A stretch of 64,000 nucleotides of DNA from Methylobacillus sp. MM3 (GTDB lineage Bacteria > Pseudomonadota > Gammaproteobacteria > Burkholderiales > Methylophilaceae), in NCBI RefSeq assembly GCF_001645185.1, contig NZ_LXTQ01000040.1, positions 229,224-293,223 of the forward strand, given 5' to 3'. Within the stretch, counting starts at the first letter, position 1, and the number at the start of each line of letters is the position of its first letter. Both the position numbers and the translations under genes were made by a program. This document shows, in pieces, positions 44,820 to 53,639 of the stretch. The notes under the pieces were generated by a model. It did not search any database, was not told the origin of the DNA, and was given only the letters and a program-made list of their open reading frames with translations.

Positions 44820-46733
44820 ATGGCTAGCGAGCATCAAAACGAGAAGTCCGAAGTGCAAGCCGGAGGCAACAACGGCGAAGATCGCCGTACGCGGCTGAAA
44901 TCGCTGATCGTCCTCGGCAAGGAGCGCGGCTACCTAACATACGCCGAAATCAACGATCACCTGCCCGACGACGTTCAGGACAGTGAACAGATCGATGGCA
45001 TCATCGGCATGATCAACGACATGGGCATCCAGGTCTATGAAGAGGCGCCCGATGCCGAAGCATTGCTGATGTCCGACGTTACCCCGGCTGTGGCGGATGA
45101 AGATGCCGTGGAAGAGGCCGAGCAGGCGCTGTCCACGGTGGACTCTGAATTCGGTCGCACTACCGACCCGGTGCGCATGTACATGCGCGAAATGGGTACG
45201 GTAGACCTGCTGACGCGCGAAGGTGAAATCGAAATCGCCAAGCGTATTGAAGACGGTCTGAAGCACATGGTGCAAGCCATCGCCGCTTGCCCGACCACCA
45301 TCGCCGAACTGCTTTCGATGATCGACAAGGTCGAAACCGATGAGTTGCGCGTTGACGATGTGGTAGATGGCCTCATCGATGCGGACGTCGGTCTGGACGA
45401 GGCGATGGCCGCGAGTGAAGAAGGCGAAGAAGAGGAAGAGCCCGAAGAGGAAGAAGAGGAAGAGGGCGATGATGATGGCGCCAAGGCGGCGGCCGTTTCT
45501 GCTGCTGCGCTCGCCCAACTCAAGGAAGAAGTGCTCAAGCGCTTTGCCATTATCCGCATTGCTTTCGAAAAGCAGCAGCAAGTGTTGCAAAAGCATGGTT
45601 CCCAGCACAAGAGCTACAAGGCTCATCAAGAAGAAATTCTTAATGAACTGATGGCGTTTCGTTTCTCCGCCAAGCAGGTGGAAGCATTGTGCGATCAAGT
45701 GCGTGCGATGGTGGAAGAAGTGCGTTCGCATGAGCGCAAGATCATGGATTTCTGCGTAGAGAAATCCGGCATGCCACGCCAGCATTTCATCAAGGTATTC
45801 CCCGGCAACGAAGGCAACCTCGAATGGTTCGAGAGCGAAGTCAATTCAGGTAAGGCCTATGGCCCCAAGCTTGAACGTCATCGCCATAACGTGCTGGATC
45901 GTCAGCAACGCCTGCTCGATTTGCAGGACCGCGTCGGACTGCCGATCAAGGAACTGAAGGAAATCAACAAGCAGATGTCCACCGGCGAAGCGCGCGCACG
46001 TCGTGCCAAGCGCGAGATGATCGAGGCCAATTTGCGCCTGGTGATTTCCATCGCCAAGAAATACACTAACCGCGGTCTGCAATTCCTCGACCTGATCCAG
46101 GAAGGCAACATCGGTCTGATGAAGGCGGTGGACAAGTTCGAATACCGTCGCGGATACAAGTTTTCGACCTACGCCACGTGGTGGATTCGTCAGGCGATCA
46201 CGCGTTCGATCGCCGACCAGGCGCGTACTATCCGTATTCCGGTGCACATGATCGAAACCATCAACAAGATGAACCGCATTTCGCGTCAGATCCTGCAGGA
46301 AACCGGTCTTGAGCCGGATCCGGCAACGCTGGCCGAAAAGATGGAGATGCCGGAAGAAAAGATTCGCAAGATCCTGAAGATTTCCAAGGAACCGATTTCC
46401 ATGGAAACACCTATCGGCGACGACGACGATTCTCACCTTGGCGACTTCATTGAAGACCAGTCCACGATGGCGCCAGTCGATGCGGCGGTGTATGCCAGCC
46501 TGCGCGACGCCACCAAAGAGGTTCTGGAATCGCTTACCCCGCGCGAGGCCAAGGTGTTGCGCATGCGCTTCGGTATCGAAATGAACACCGACCACACGTT
46601 GGAAGAGGTCGGCAAGCAATTCGACGTCACGCGCGAGCGTATCCGTCAGATAGAAGCCAAGGCCTTGCGCAAGCTGCGTCATCCGACGCGTTCCGAGCGC
46701 CTGCGCAGCTTCCTCGAAACCGGTAACGACTAA
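44820..46733 (+). CDS. rpoD: RNA polymerase primary sigma factor RpoD (sigma-70)
   Basis: A 637-residue primary sigma factor. Region 1.1 (about 20-80) contains [20 protein letters not shown], region 1.2 has [20 protein letters not shown], and a long non-conserved region follows with an acidic tract of Glu/Asp at about 199-220. Region 2 is [20 protein letters not shown] with [20 protein letters not shown], and region 4.2 is [20 protein letters not shown]. It directs housekeeping transcription. The gene closes the macromolecular-synthesis cluster and is followed by a tRNA gene 13 bases later. Confidence 0.98.
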   Translation: MASEHQNEKSEVQAGGNNGEDRRTRLKSLIVLGKERGYLTYAEINDHLPDDVQDSEQIDGIIGMINDMGIQVYEEAPDAEALLMSDVTPAVADEDAVEEAEQALSTVDSEFGRTTDPVRMYMREMGTVDLLTREGEIEIAKRIEDGLKHMVQAIAACPTTIAELLSMIDKVETDELRVDDVVDGLIDADVGLDEAMAASEEGEEEEEPEEEEEEEGDDDGAKAAAVSAAALAQLKEEVLKRFAIIRIAFEKQQQVLQKHGSQHKSYKAHQEEILNELMAFRFSAKQVEALCDQVRAMVEEVRSHERKIMDFCVEKSGMPRQHFIKVFPGNEGNLEWFESEVNSGKAYGPKLERHRHNVLDRQQRLLDLQDRVGLPIKELKEINKQMSTGEARARRAKREMIEANLRLVISIAKKYTNRGLQFLDLIQEGNIGLMKAVDKFEYRRGYKFSTYATWWIRQAITRSIADQARTIRIPVHMIETINKMNRISRQILQETGLEPDPATLAEKMEMPEEKIRKILKISKEPISMETPIGDDDDSHLGDFIEDQSTMAPVDAAVYASLRDATKEVLESLTPREAKVLRMRFGIEMNTDHTLEEVGKQFDVTRERIRQIEAKALRKLRHPTRSERLRSFLETGND

Positions 46734-46746
46734 TGAGGCAGTTTCT

Positions 46747-46825
<79 letters not shown>

Positions 46826-46830
46826 CTATC

Positions 46831-46865
46831 ACGGCTTGTCGCGAAAGCGACGAGCCGTTTTTTAT
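46831..46865 (+). terminator. terminator of rpoD-tRNA transcription unit
   Basis: A 12-bp stem (acggcttgtcgc / gcgacgagccgt, one G-T pair) with the tetraloop GAAA is followed by a run of T. The end of the minus-strand YihY gene touches the T-run. Confidence 0.92.
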
Positions 46866-48127
46866 TGGCTGGGGGTGATGGAGGTATTGGCCTGCCGAAG
46901 GCGAAGTGCCATTTCACGCAGGAAACTCATCGCAATCCGCGGTTCCTCGATCAAAAGGGTTTCTATGTTTTCCGATGAAATGCGCAGGACTTCGGCGTGG
47001 TCGGTGCTGACGATTGCATCCATTGAGCGGGTTGCGTTGGTAAGCAGCGCCATTTCGCCGAAATATTCACCCGGGCTCAGGCGACGCACCATTTCTCCGT
47101 TCAGCAGGATGTCCACCATGCCTGACCTCAGGTAATACATTTCGTGCCCCTTGTCTCCTTCGTGGAACACATACTGCCCTTGCCTGTAATCCTTGCCAAA
47201 ATGCTGCATGAGCTTATCCATGTAGGCTGTCTTGTGGCTAGATGCGCTGAATAAATCCTTGAGCAACAGGACGTCTTTTTTGCGTAAGGTGGCGATCAGC
47301 TCCGTTCCGAGGAGGAATGCAGCAAAGCTGTAATAAAGCCAGCCGATGGCAATGAACATGTTTTTCATGCCGCCAAAAATGGTGCCGTAGGATTGTTTGA
47401 AGAACAGGAATAATTCAAAGGCCGGTCTCATTGCGACCCATAACGCGGCAGTCAGCAGCGAGCCGATCAGGATATGCCGTAGCTGCACTTTGATCGGAAA
47501 AAAAATACGATAGAACGTCGCCAGCATTAGCGTGCTGAGCACGATGGAAGAAAGAGTATTTGTGAGGCGCGCAGAAACGAATTCCGGGCGCAGGAACGTC
47601 ACAAGTTTTTCCAGCATGATGCCGCTGAAGGTAAATAAGAATAAAAGAATGAGAATACCGATGACGGATACGGAGTCGGTGGCCGCGCGCCGGATAAAGG
47701 AAGGAGCCTCGGCGATCGATGAAATGGTCTGAAAGGAAGCCCGCAGCGCTCCTGCCAGTGGGGTAACCGCCCAGAATAGGGCGAACAGGCCAAACGCACC
47801 CCACACAGCTTTATGGCGCGATATGTTGTAGACCTCAACCATGATGCGCTGACTGAATTCCGGTACCAGATTGCCGGTCAGGATCGCGAGCTGAACAATG
47901 GCGTAATTCGAGGAGATGACCAGGTGGCTGAGCAGAAAGAACATCAGCAACGCCATCGGGATGAGGGCAAACAGCGCATAGAATGCCAACGAAGCGGAAA
48001 TGCTGAAGCCATGATGGCGCTGAAATGCGGTAAGCGTTTCGCTGATGATGAACGGCGACGTTTTGTAGCGCTGCCGCAGCAGGGTTTCGCGCGTGCGATT
48101 AACTACCTTTTTGATTGGCTGCGACAT
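46862..48127 (-). CDS. YihY/BrkB-type membrane protein fused to a cyclic-nucleotide-binding domain
   Basis: A 421-residue protein. About residues 30-290 form a YihY/UPF0761 membrane domain with six helices (FSISASLAFYALFALIPMAL, AVWGAFGLFALFWAVTPLAG, GGMKNMFIAIGWLYYSFAAF). From about 305 to the end is a Crp-like sensor domain (YVFHEGDKGHEMYYLRSGMV, LSPGEYFGEMALLTNATRSM), including the GEMALL segment and an Arg where cyclic nucleotides bind. YihY proteins have no settled function despite the name ribonuclease BN. The fusion suggests a membrane activity gated by cAMP or c-di-nucleotide, which is an inference. Confidence 0.9.
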   Translation of the reverse strand: MSQPIKKVVNRTRETLLRQRYKTSPFIISETLTAFQRHHGFSISASLAFYALFALIPMALLMFFLLSHLVISSNYAIVQLAILTGNLVPEFSQRIMVEVYNISRHKAVWGAFGLFALFWAVTPLAGALRASFQTISSIAEAPSFIRRAATDSVSVIGILILLFLFTFSGIMLEKLVTFLRPEFVSARLTNTLSSIVLSTLMLATFYRIFFPIKVQLRHILIGSLLTAALWVAMRPAFELFLFFKQSYGTIFGGMKNMFIAIGWLYYSFAAFLLGTELIATLRKKDVLLLKDLFSASSHKTAYMDKLMQHFGKDYRQGQYVFHEGDKGHEMYYLRSGMVDILLNGEMVRRLSPGEYFGEMALLTNATRSMDAIVSTDHAEVLRISSENIETLLIEEPRIAMSFLREMALRLRQANTSITPSQ

Positions 48128-48180
48128 TGCCTAGTGTGCGGTAAGCGAAATCAGTGCTGGTGGCATCGAAAATGCTCGCG

Positions 48181-49137
48181 CTATCGTGGGTGAAAAGATT
48201 GCACCGCATTCATCAATGCCTTGATGATGCCCGGCTCCATGGCTGAATGTCCGGCATCCGGTACCATTGTGAACTCGGCTTCAGGCCATGCTTGATGCAA
48301 CTCATAAGCGGTACATGGCGGGCAAACCATATCATAACGCCCTTGTATGATTTTGGTTGGAATGTGCCGGATCGCGTCAATACGAGCCAGGATGTCATCA
48401 CCATTTATAAAGCCATTATTGGACAGGTAATGCAATTGCACGCGTGCGCGGCCGATGACGGCTGCTGCTTCCAATTCGGGGGAGGAGGCGTTAGGCGTGG
48501 CCGGGAGGAGGCTCATGATGTCGGCTTCAAAATTACTCCAGCGCGTCGCAGCAGCCAAGGCGAGTGAGGCGTCATTGGAAAAAATACGTTTCCAATAAGC
48601 GGGGAAAATATCGTTGCGCTCATCCCCAGGCAGAAACTCGGCAAATTTGTTCCATGCATCAGGGAAGAAATGCCGAACTTCATAAAAGAACCAATCAAGC
48701 TCATGAGGTCGGCAAAGGAAAATGCCTCGCAATACTAATTCACTTACCGCTTCAGGGTGAGTCTGGGCGTAAGCCAGTGCAAGCGTGCTTCCCCAGGACC
48801 CACCGAAAACCATCCAGCGTGAAATGCCTAAATGAATGCGAAGGGCTTCGATGTCACGAATGAGATGCTGGGTGGTATTTTCGTTTGTGCAGCCTAGAGG
48901 CACACTGCGTTTGCAGCCGCGTTGGTCAAAAAGAACAATCCGATAAATGGCGGGATCAAAAAACCTGCGCTGCATCGGCGTGCATCCGCTGCCTGGCCCT
49001 CCGTGTAACACCACAACGGGGACGCCGCTGGGATTGCCGCATTGTTCATAATAAATGCCATGAATCGGAGAAACCTTAAGTATGGCCTGCTGAAAAGGTT
49101 CCAGGGCTGGGTGAAGCGGGGTATCTGGATTGTGCAT
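48181..49137 (-). CDS. pip: proline iminopeptidase
   Basis: An alpha/beta-hydrolase of about 318 residues that removes N-terminal proline from peptides. The oxyanion motif HGGPGSGC is at residues 45-52, the nucleophile Ser114 is in VFGGSWGSTLALAYA, and the acid and base are in IIQGRYDMVCPP and PDAGHSAMEPG. The start at 49137 (MHNPDTPLHPALEPFQQ) fits the family better than 49152. It is divergent from xoxF. Confidence 0.93.
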   Translation of the reverse strand: MHNPDTPLHPALEPFQQAILKVSPIHGIYYEQCGNPSGVPVVVLHGGPGSGCTPMQRRFFDPAIYRIVLFDQRGCKRSVPLGCTNENTTQHLIRDIEALRIHLGISRWMVFGGSWGSTLALAYAQTHPEAVSELVLRGIFLCRPHELDWFFYEVRHFFPDAWNKFAEFLPGDERNDIFPAYWKRIFSNDASLALAAATRWSNFEADIMSLLPATPNASSPELEAAAVIGRARVQLHYLSNNGFINGDDILARIDAIRHIPTKIIQGRYDMVCPPCTAYELHQAWPEAEFTMVPDAGHSAMEPGIIKALMNAVQSFHPR

Positions 49138-49397
49138 GAATGGGGTGCGCAACTGTTGTCTTGAGGTCGGTTTGTACCTATGATAGCACCGCTGTATGGT
49201 ACGTATTTTAAGGGTTCAATAAATTTGCTGCCGTGGTATTGCAAATAGAATTGACCTGATCTACCATGCAGTCAGCACACATTTAGGTGTTGCGAAAAGC
49301 AAGGTTTAAAGGGGCGCGTATAACTCGGCACAAGGGAGCGCGCACTGGAGAGCTTTGCTTTATTAACCCTTAGTTGTAACTACTATGGAGATTGAAC
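49138..49397. other. intergenic region upstream of xoxF
   Basis: About 260 bases lie between the divergent pip and xoxF starts. A TTGACC hexamer at 49251-49256 has no fitting -10 box 16-18 bases on. GGAG (49386-49389) eight bases before the ATG at 49398 is the likely ribosome-binding site. I see no long palindrome. As this should control a lanthanide- or methanol-regulated gene, the site is probably not sigma-70 consensus. Confidence 0.4.
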
Positions 49398-51275
49398 ATG
49401 GAGATGAGCAAACTCAAGATCGCTCTGGGTCTTGCCGCTGGCATGACCATTGCAATGCCGATGGCAGCAATGGCAGCAGCAGATCAAGAAGCAGCAATGG
49501 CCGATGCCAACAACTGGGCACATCCGCGTGGCCAGTTCGACAATTCCGGCTACAGCAAATTGTCCCAAATCAACAAGGGCAACATCAAGAACCTGAAGGC
49601 TGCCTGGACATTCGCCACCGGTGTTAACCGTGGTCACGAAGGTTCTCCGGTTGTCGTCGGCAACATGATGTACGTTCACACCGCGTTCCCGAACAACGTG
49701 TATGCACTGGATCTGAACGACAATCAAAAGATCGTCTGGTCCTACTTCCCGAAACAGGATCCGTCCGTTCAAGCAGTTCTGTGCTGCGACAACGTGAGCC
49801 GTGGTCTGGGCTTCGGCGACGGCAAGATCTTCCTGCAACAGAACGACGGCATGCTGGTCGCTCTGGATGCGAAGACCGGTGCCAAGGTGTGGGATGTCAA
49901 GAACACCGATCCTAAGGTCGGCGCTACCAACACCAACGCTCCGCACGTGATCAAGGACAAGGTACTGACCGGTTGTTCCGGCGCTGAATTCGGCGTCCGT
50001 TGCTTCCTCGCTGCTTATAACATCAAGGACGGCTCCCTGGCATGGAAGGCATACAGCACCGGCCCGGATAGCGAAGTTCTGATCGGCAAGGATTTCAACA
50101 AGGATAATCCTCACTACAGCGCACTGTCCGTCTACCAGGACGTCAACGGTGGCAACAAGGAAGGCGGCTCCTTCAAGGCTCTGTCCAAGGATCAGATGAA
50201 GTTCCCGGAAACCGACCTGGGCGTGAAGACCTGGCTCAAGCCGCAAGCAGTCAAGGATGGCTGGCAACATGGTGGTGGTTCGACCTGGGGCTGGTGGCCG
50301 TATGATCCTAAGTCCAACCTTGTCTACTACGGTACCGGCAACCCGTCCGTATGGAACCCGGACGTGCGTCCTGGCGACAACAAGTGGTCCATGACCATTT
50401 TCGCTCGCGACGTAGACACCGGTATCGCCAAGTGGGGTTATCAAATGACTCCGCACGACGAGTGGGACTATGACGGCATCAATGAAGTGATCCTGTTCGA
50501 CAAGGGTGGCAAGAAGTATGCATTCCACACCGATCGTAACGGCTTCAACTACACGTTTGATGCTGCCAACGGCTCCCTGGTGGTTGCTGAAAAGGCTCAC
50601 CCCTTCATCAACTGGGCTACTCACGTTGATCTGAAGTCCGGCGTACCGCACAAGGACGGCAAGTACTCCACCCACCAGGATTACAATGCCAAGGGTATCT
50701 GCCCGGCAGCTCTGGGTGTGAAGGACCAACAACCGGCTTCCTACTCCCCGAAAACTGGCCTGATGTACATCCCGCTGAACCACGTTTGTATGACCTACGA
50801 ACCGGTTGAGTCCAAGTACGTTGCCGGCCAACCGTGGGTTGGCGCTACCCTGACCATGTTTGCTGGTCCGGATGGCGTGATGGGCGGCTTCCAAGCTTGG
50901 GATCCGATCAAGGGCAAGTCCGTTTGGTACAACAAGGAGAAGTTCTCCGCTTGGGGTGGTTCTCTGGCTACTGCATCCGACATCGTGTTCTACGGCACCC
51001 TGGACCGTTGGTTCAAGGCTGTTGACGCGAAGAACGGTAAAGAGCTGTGGAAGTTCCAGGTGGGTTCCGGTGTGATCGGCAATGCCTTCACCTACGGCCA
51101 CAAGGGTAAGCAATACGTTGGCGTGCTGTCCGGTATCGGCGGCTGGGCTGGCGTGGCGATGAACCTGGGCCTGACCACTGACACCGACGCACTCGGTGCC
51201 GCTGGCGGTTACAAGGAACTGACCAAGTACAACGCTGCTCCTGGCGGCGGTGCACTGAACGTGTTCGCTCTGTAA
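49398..51275 (+). CDS. xoxF: lanthanide-dependent PQQ methanol dehydrogenase XoxF
   Basis: A 625-residue periplasmic quinoprotein with a signal peptide ending near AMAA. The eight-bladed propeller carries W-motifs throughout, and the vicinal disulfide next to PQQ is CysCys at about 129-130 (VQAVLCCDNVSRGL). Metal ligands are Glu in SGAEFGV (about 197), Asn in GTGNPSVWNP (about 315), catalytic Asp357, and the extra Asp359 in TPHDEWDYDGINE; this second Asp marks XoxF and is Ala in calcium-dependent MxaF. It oxidises methanol and perhaps formaldehyde. About 30 extra residues lie between 240 and 280. Codon choice suggests very high expression. Upstream in-frame TTG at 49392 is less likely. Confidence 0.95.
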   Translation: MEMSKLKIALGLAAGMTIAMPMAAMAAADQEAAMADANNWAHPRGQFDNSGYSKLSQINKGNIKNLKAAWTFATGVNRGHEGSPVVVGNMMYVHTAFPNNVYALDLNDNQKIVWSYFPKQDPSVQAVLCCDNVSRGLGFGDGKIFLQQNDGMLVALDAKTGAKVWDVKNTDPKVGATNTNAPHVIKDKVLTGCSGAEFGVRCFLAAYNIKDGSLAWKAYSTGPDSEVLIGKDFNKDNPHYSALSVYQDVNGGNKEGGSFKALSKDQMKFPETDLGVKTWLKPQAVKDGWQHGGGSTWGWWPYDPKSNLVYYGTGNPSVWNPDVRPGDNKWSMTIFARDVDTGIAKWGYQMTPHDEWDYDGINEVILFDKGGKKYAFHTDRNGFNYTFDAANGSLVVAEKAHPFINWATHVDLKSGVPHKDGKYSTHQDYNAKGICPAALGVKDQQPASYSPKTGLMYIPLNHVCMTYEPVESKYVAGQPWVGATLTMFAGPDGVMGGFQAWDPIKGKSVWYNKEKFSAWGGSLATASDIVFYGTLDRWFKAVDAKNGKELWKFQVGSGVIGNAFTYGHKGKQYVGVLSGIGGWAGVAMNLGLTTDTDALGAAGGYKELTKYNAAPGGGALNVFAL

Positions 51276-51330
51276 TTGAAGTCGAAAGACCGATAGTTAT
51301 AGAACTAACAGTTAGTTAGTGTGTCACACA

Positions 51331-51359
51331 AGCACCCCGCTTCGGCGGGGTGCTTTTTG
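51331..51359 (+). terminator. terminator or attenuator between xoxF and xoxJ
   Basis: A strong 10-bp stem (agcaccccgc / gcggggtgct) with a TTCG-type loop and five T lies 55 bases after the xoxF stop. It should strongly limit read-through into xoxJ. Confidence 0.93.
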
Positions 51360-51402
51360 TCTGCAACAGCAACATAACTAACTGACGACGAGGTGAAGTG
51401 TA

Positions 51403-52311
51403 ATGTTGAAACAAATAAATAAGATTGCAGCAACAGCAGCGATTTGTATGTTTGCTGCGAATGTTTATGCTGGGGCTGGTCAAGAACTTGATGTAGATCC
51501 GGAAACTGGCCGTGGTGGAGAACCCACACGTGTTGAGGATCCGTCAGCTTTCCGTGTATGTGCGGACAGAGATAACCTTCCATGGTCGAATGACAAGCAG
51601 GAAGGTTTTGAGAATAAAATAGCGGAATTGATTGCGAAGGATCTCGGCAAGAGACTGGAGTATCAGTTCTGGGTAGATAGGTTTGGTTTTGTGCGTAATA
51701 CGCTAAACGCTCACCGTTGTGATGTCATGATTGGCACGGTAGCAGGTAACGATATGATGCTTACATCGAAACCTTACTATCGATCCGGATACGCTTTTGT
51801 GTATCGTAAAGACAGCGGCAAAAAAATTACCGATTACGACTCACCTGACCTGAAAACATCCGTGATCGGACTTGTGGGTATGACACCTCCAACACGGCCG
51901 CTTGAAGACAAGGGCTTGTTAGGAAACGCCAAACCGTACCGGTTATGGCGAGATCTTAATCAGCCGCCAAGTCTTCTGATCGATGACGTGGTCAAGGGTG
52001 AAATTGACGTTGCAATCGTGTGGGGCCCAATCGCGGGTTACTATGCTAAAAAGTCACCTGTAGAGTTGGTAGTAGTTCCGACACCTGAGTATGCCGAAAC
52101 CAATGTTCATGGTAAGTCTTACTGGAACATCTCCGTGGGTGTACGTAAACGGGATAAGGAGCGTCTGGCAATGATTCAGGGCGCGCTAGATCGTCGCCAG
52201 GCAGATATCATCCGGATACTGGATGAGTACGGGATTCCGCATGTACCCGTGATTCAAGAAAAGCGCGGAGAAACCGAAGAACGCGGTGATGCGATTCCGA
52301 AGTTCCATTAA
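51403..52311 (+). CDS. xoxJ: XoxJ, quinoprotein-associated periplasmic solute-binding-like protein
   Basis: A 302-residue exported protein of solute-binding family 3 as found with PQQ dehydrogenases (MxaJ/XoxJ). The signal peptide ends near VYA at residue 23. The fold markers are FRVCADRDNLPWSNDKQEGF, ENKIAELIAKDLGKRLEYQF and the hinge region DVVKGEIDVAIVWGPIAGYY. XoxJ proteins are thought to help activate or mature XoxF, not to feed a transporter; no ABC permease is encoded nearby. It lies between two hairpins. Confidence 0.93.
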   Translation: MLKQINKIAATAAICMFAANVYAGAGQELDVDPETGRGGEPTRVEDPSAFRVCADRDNLPWSNDKQEGFENKIAELIAKDLGKRLEYQFWVDRFGFVRNTLNAHRCDVMIGTVAGNDMMLTSKPYYRSGYAFVYRKDSGKKITDYDSPDLKTSVIGLVGMTPPTRPLEDKGLLGNAKPYRLWRDLNQPPSLLIDDVVKGEIDVAIVWGPIAGYYAKKSPVELVVVPTPEYAETNVHGKSYWNISVGVRKRDKERLAMIQGALDRRQADIIRILDEYGIPHVPVIQEKRGETEERGDAIPKFH

Positions 52312-52325
52312 TTAGGTAGAAAAGC

Positions 52326-52361
52326 CGCCGGCATGTGTTGTCAACCATGTCGGCGTTATTT
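52326..52361 (+). terminator. weak hairpin terminator after xoxJ
   Basis: Arms cgccggcatg and catgtcggcg pair over 10 positions with one G-T, loop of 10, and a T-rich but interrupted tail. It may only partly terminate. Confidence 0.5.
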
Positions 52362-52440
52362 CGTTATTTACTTACAGCTTGAGTTTGTTGCAAACAGCAT
52401 AGATTCAACAGGGTTTTGATTAATAAAACGAGGAGATGTT

Positions 52441-52965
52441 ATGAAAGGCAAGATGGTAGTAGGTAAGATGACTTTGTTTGTTTCTATGCTCGCCATAGCA
52501 GGCATGATGCCACTTCAAGCGAGTGCGGAATGCAAGTTTGAATCCACCAAGGCGGGCAATGCACCTTTCACGGTCAAGCCTACGGAAAAAGATTCTCCCG
52601 AAGCCAAAACATTCCTGGAAACTTGCATCAATCCTTATACCAAAATGTATGTTGCCGACCCTGAAAAAGCAAAGGCCGGCAAGAAGCTGTTCGGTTACTA
52701 TTCCTGTACTCAGTGCCATGGCGGCAACGCAGGAGGCCAAACGGGCCCCAGCATCATTGATGACACCTGGCAATATGCCAAGCACCAAACGGATAAGGGT
52801 ATGTTCGAAACCATTGCCAATGGCAGTGATGCAGGCATGCCAGCATGGCACCAACAGCCAGCAGGCAATGCGGAGCTTCTCAGCACCGATGAAGTCCTGA
52901 AAATTATCGGCTGGTTACGCGCGAGCTTCAAGGGTAGCGACCCATCCAAGCCCTGGCTGAAGTAA
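52441..52965 (+). CDS. periplasmic c-type cytochrome of the methanol oxidation cluster (XoxG-like)
   Basis: A 174-residue cytochrome c with a signal peptide ending near ASA (residue 28). The haem motif is CTQCH at residues 89-93, and Met133 in SDAGMPAWHQQ is the likely sixth ligand. Two further cysteines (Cys31 and Cys62) could form a disulfide, giving a four-cysteine pattern described for methanol-related cytochromes. Its place after xoxFJ makes it the leading candidate for the electron acceptor of XoxF. The next gene is a related cytochrome. Confidence 0.85.
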   Translation: MKGKMVVGKMTLFVSMLAIAGMMPLQASAECKFESTKAGNAPFTVKPTEKDSPEAKTFLETCINPYTKMYVADPEKAKAGKKLFGYYSCTQCHGGNAGGQTGPSIIDDTWQYAKHQTDKGMFETIANGSDAGMPAWHQQPAGNAELLSTDEVLKIIGWLRASFKGSDPSKPWLK

Positions 52966-52983
52966 TCACTGAATTTCCCAAAT

Positions 52984-53008
52984 ACGGCCACATTAGTGGC
53001 CGTTTTGT
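52984..53008 (+). terminator. hairpin terminator between the two cytochrome genes
   Basis: The stem acggccac / gtggccgt with the loop ATTA is followed by TTTTG. It lies 19 bases after the first cytochrome gene. Confidence 0.8.
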
Positions 53009-53071
53009 TTATATGTCTGGCTGATGAGCTTCAGGTTAGAATGAAACGACTTTGTTCGGAAGGAGATACAT

Positions 53072-53617
53072 ATGCAAAAAATACAACTTACTTTCATTGC
53101 CGCTTTGCTTGCATTGGGACTTACGGCTTGCGGAAAAAATAACGGCACGGATAGCACAGCAGGTGACAGTGCTAAAGCTCAATCGGGGTCCGATGCAAAA
53201 ATGGTGGAATTTGTAACAACGCAGGATGGCAAACCACTGGAAATAAATGCAGCACAATTTGATACTCCGGCTGCAAAAGAATTCATGACAACTGGCAAGA
53301 ATCCCTATGTCGGTAATGAAGAAGCCAGCCAGAAAGGGAAGAAGCTTTTCCAGTTGTATTCTTGCACGCAATGCCATGGAGGGGATGCACAAGGCCAAAC
53401 AGGTCCCAGTCTTCATGGGCCTGATTACAAGTACGCGAAGGATGCCACGAATAAGGGCATGTTCGAGACGATCTGGCACGGGACCAATGGGGGGATGGGA
53501 GCAAAAGGCAAGGGTTTGATGGACCCCACCGACCCCAACAATGGGTTGTCCGTGGACGAAGCGCTGAAGATTATTGCCTGGATTCGTACTCACGGAACGA
53601 CCACCGGTAACGAATAA
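53072..53617 (+). CDS. lipoprotein c-type cytochrome, paralogue of the preceding one
   Basis: A 181-residue cytochrome c that is membrane-anchored: the lipobox LTAC ends at Cys20. The haem motif CTQCH is at residues 98-102, in a context (KKLFQLYSCTQCHGGDAQGQ) closely matching the neighbour (KKLFGYYSCTQCHGGNAGGQ). The axial Met is probably in NGGMGAK. It lacks the two extra cysteines of its neighbour. A tethered cytochrome could relay electrons from the soluble one to a membrane oxidase. Confidence 0.86.
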   Translation: MQKIQLTFIAALLALGLTACGKNNGTDSTAGDSAKAQSGSDAKMVEFVTTQDGKPLEINAAQFDTPAAKEFMTTGKNPYVGNEEASQKGKKLFQLYSCTQCHGGDAQGQTGPSLHGPDYKYAKDATNKGMFETIWHGTNGGMGAKGKGLMDPTDPNNGLSVDEALKIIAWIRTHGTTTGNE

Positions 53618-53639
53618 AAATATCAATGGAAGGTTATTT

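Noticed and set aside
45846..46682. Minus-strand open frame of 278 codons in rpoD
   Set aside because: Antisense shadow of a conserved sigma factor; no domain seen.
49383..51113. 576-codon open frame on the minus strand across xoxF
   Set aside because: It is a mirror of the strong codon bias of xoxF, has no ribosome-binding site or recognisable domain, and xoxF is certain.
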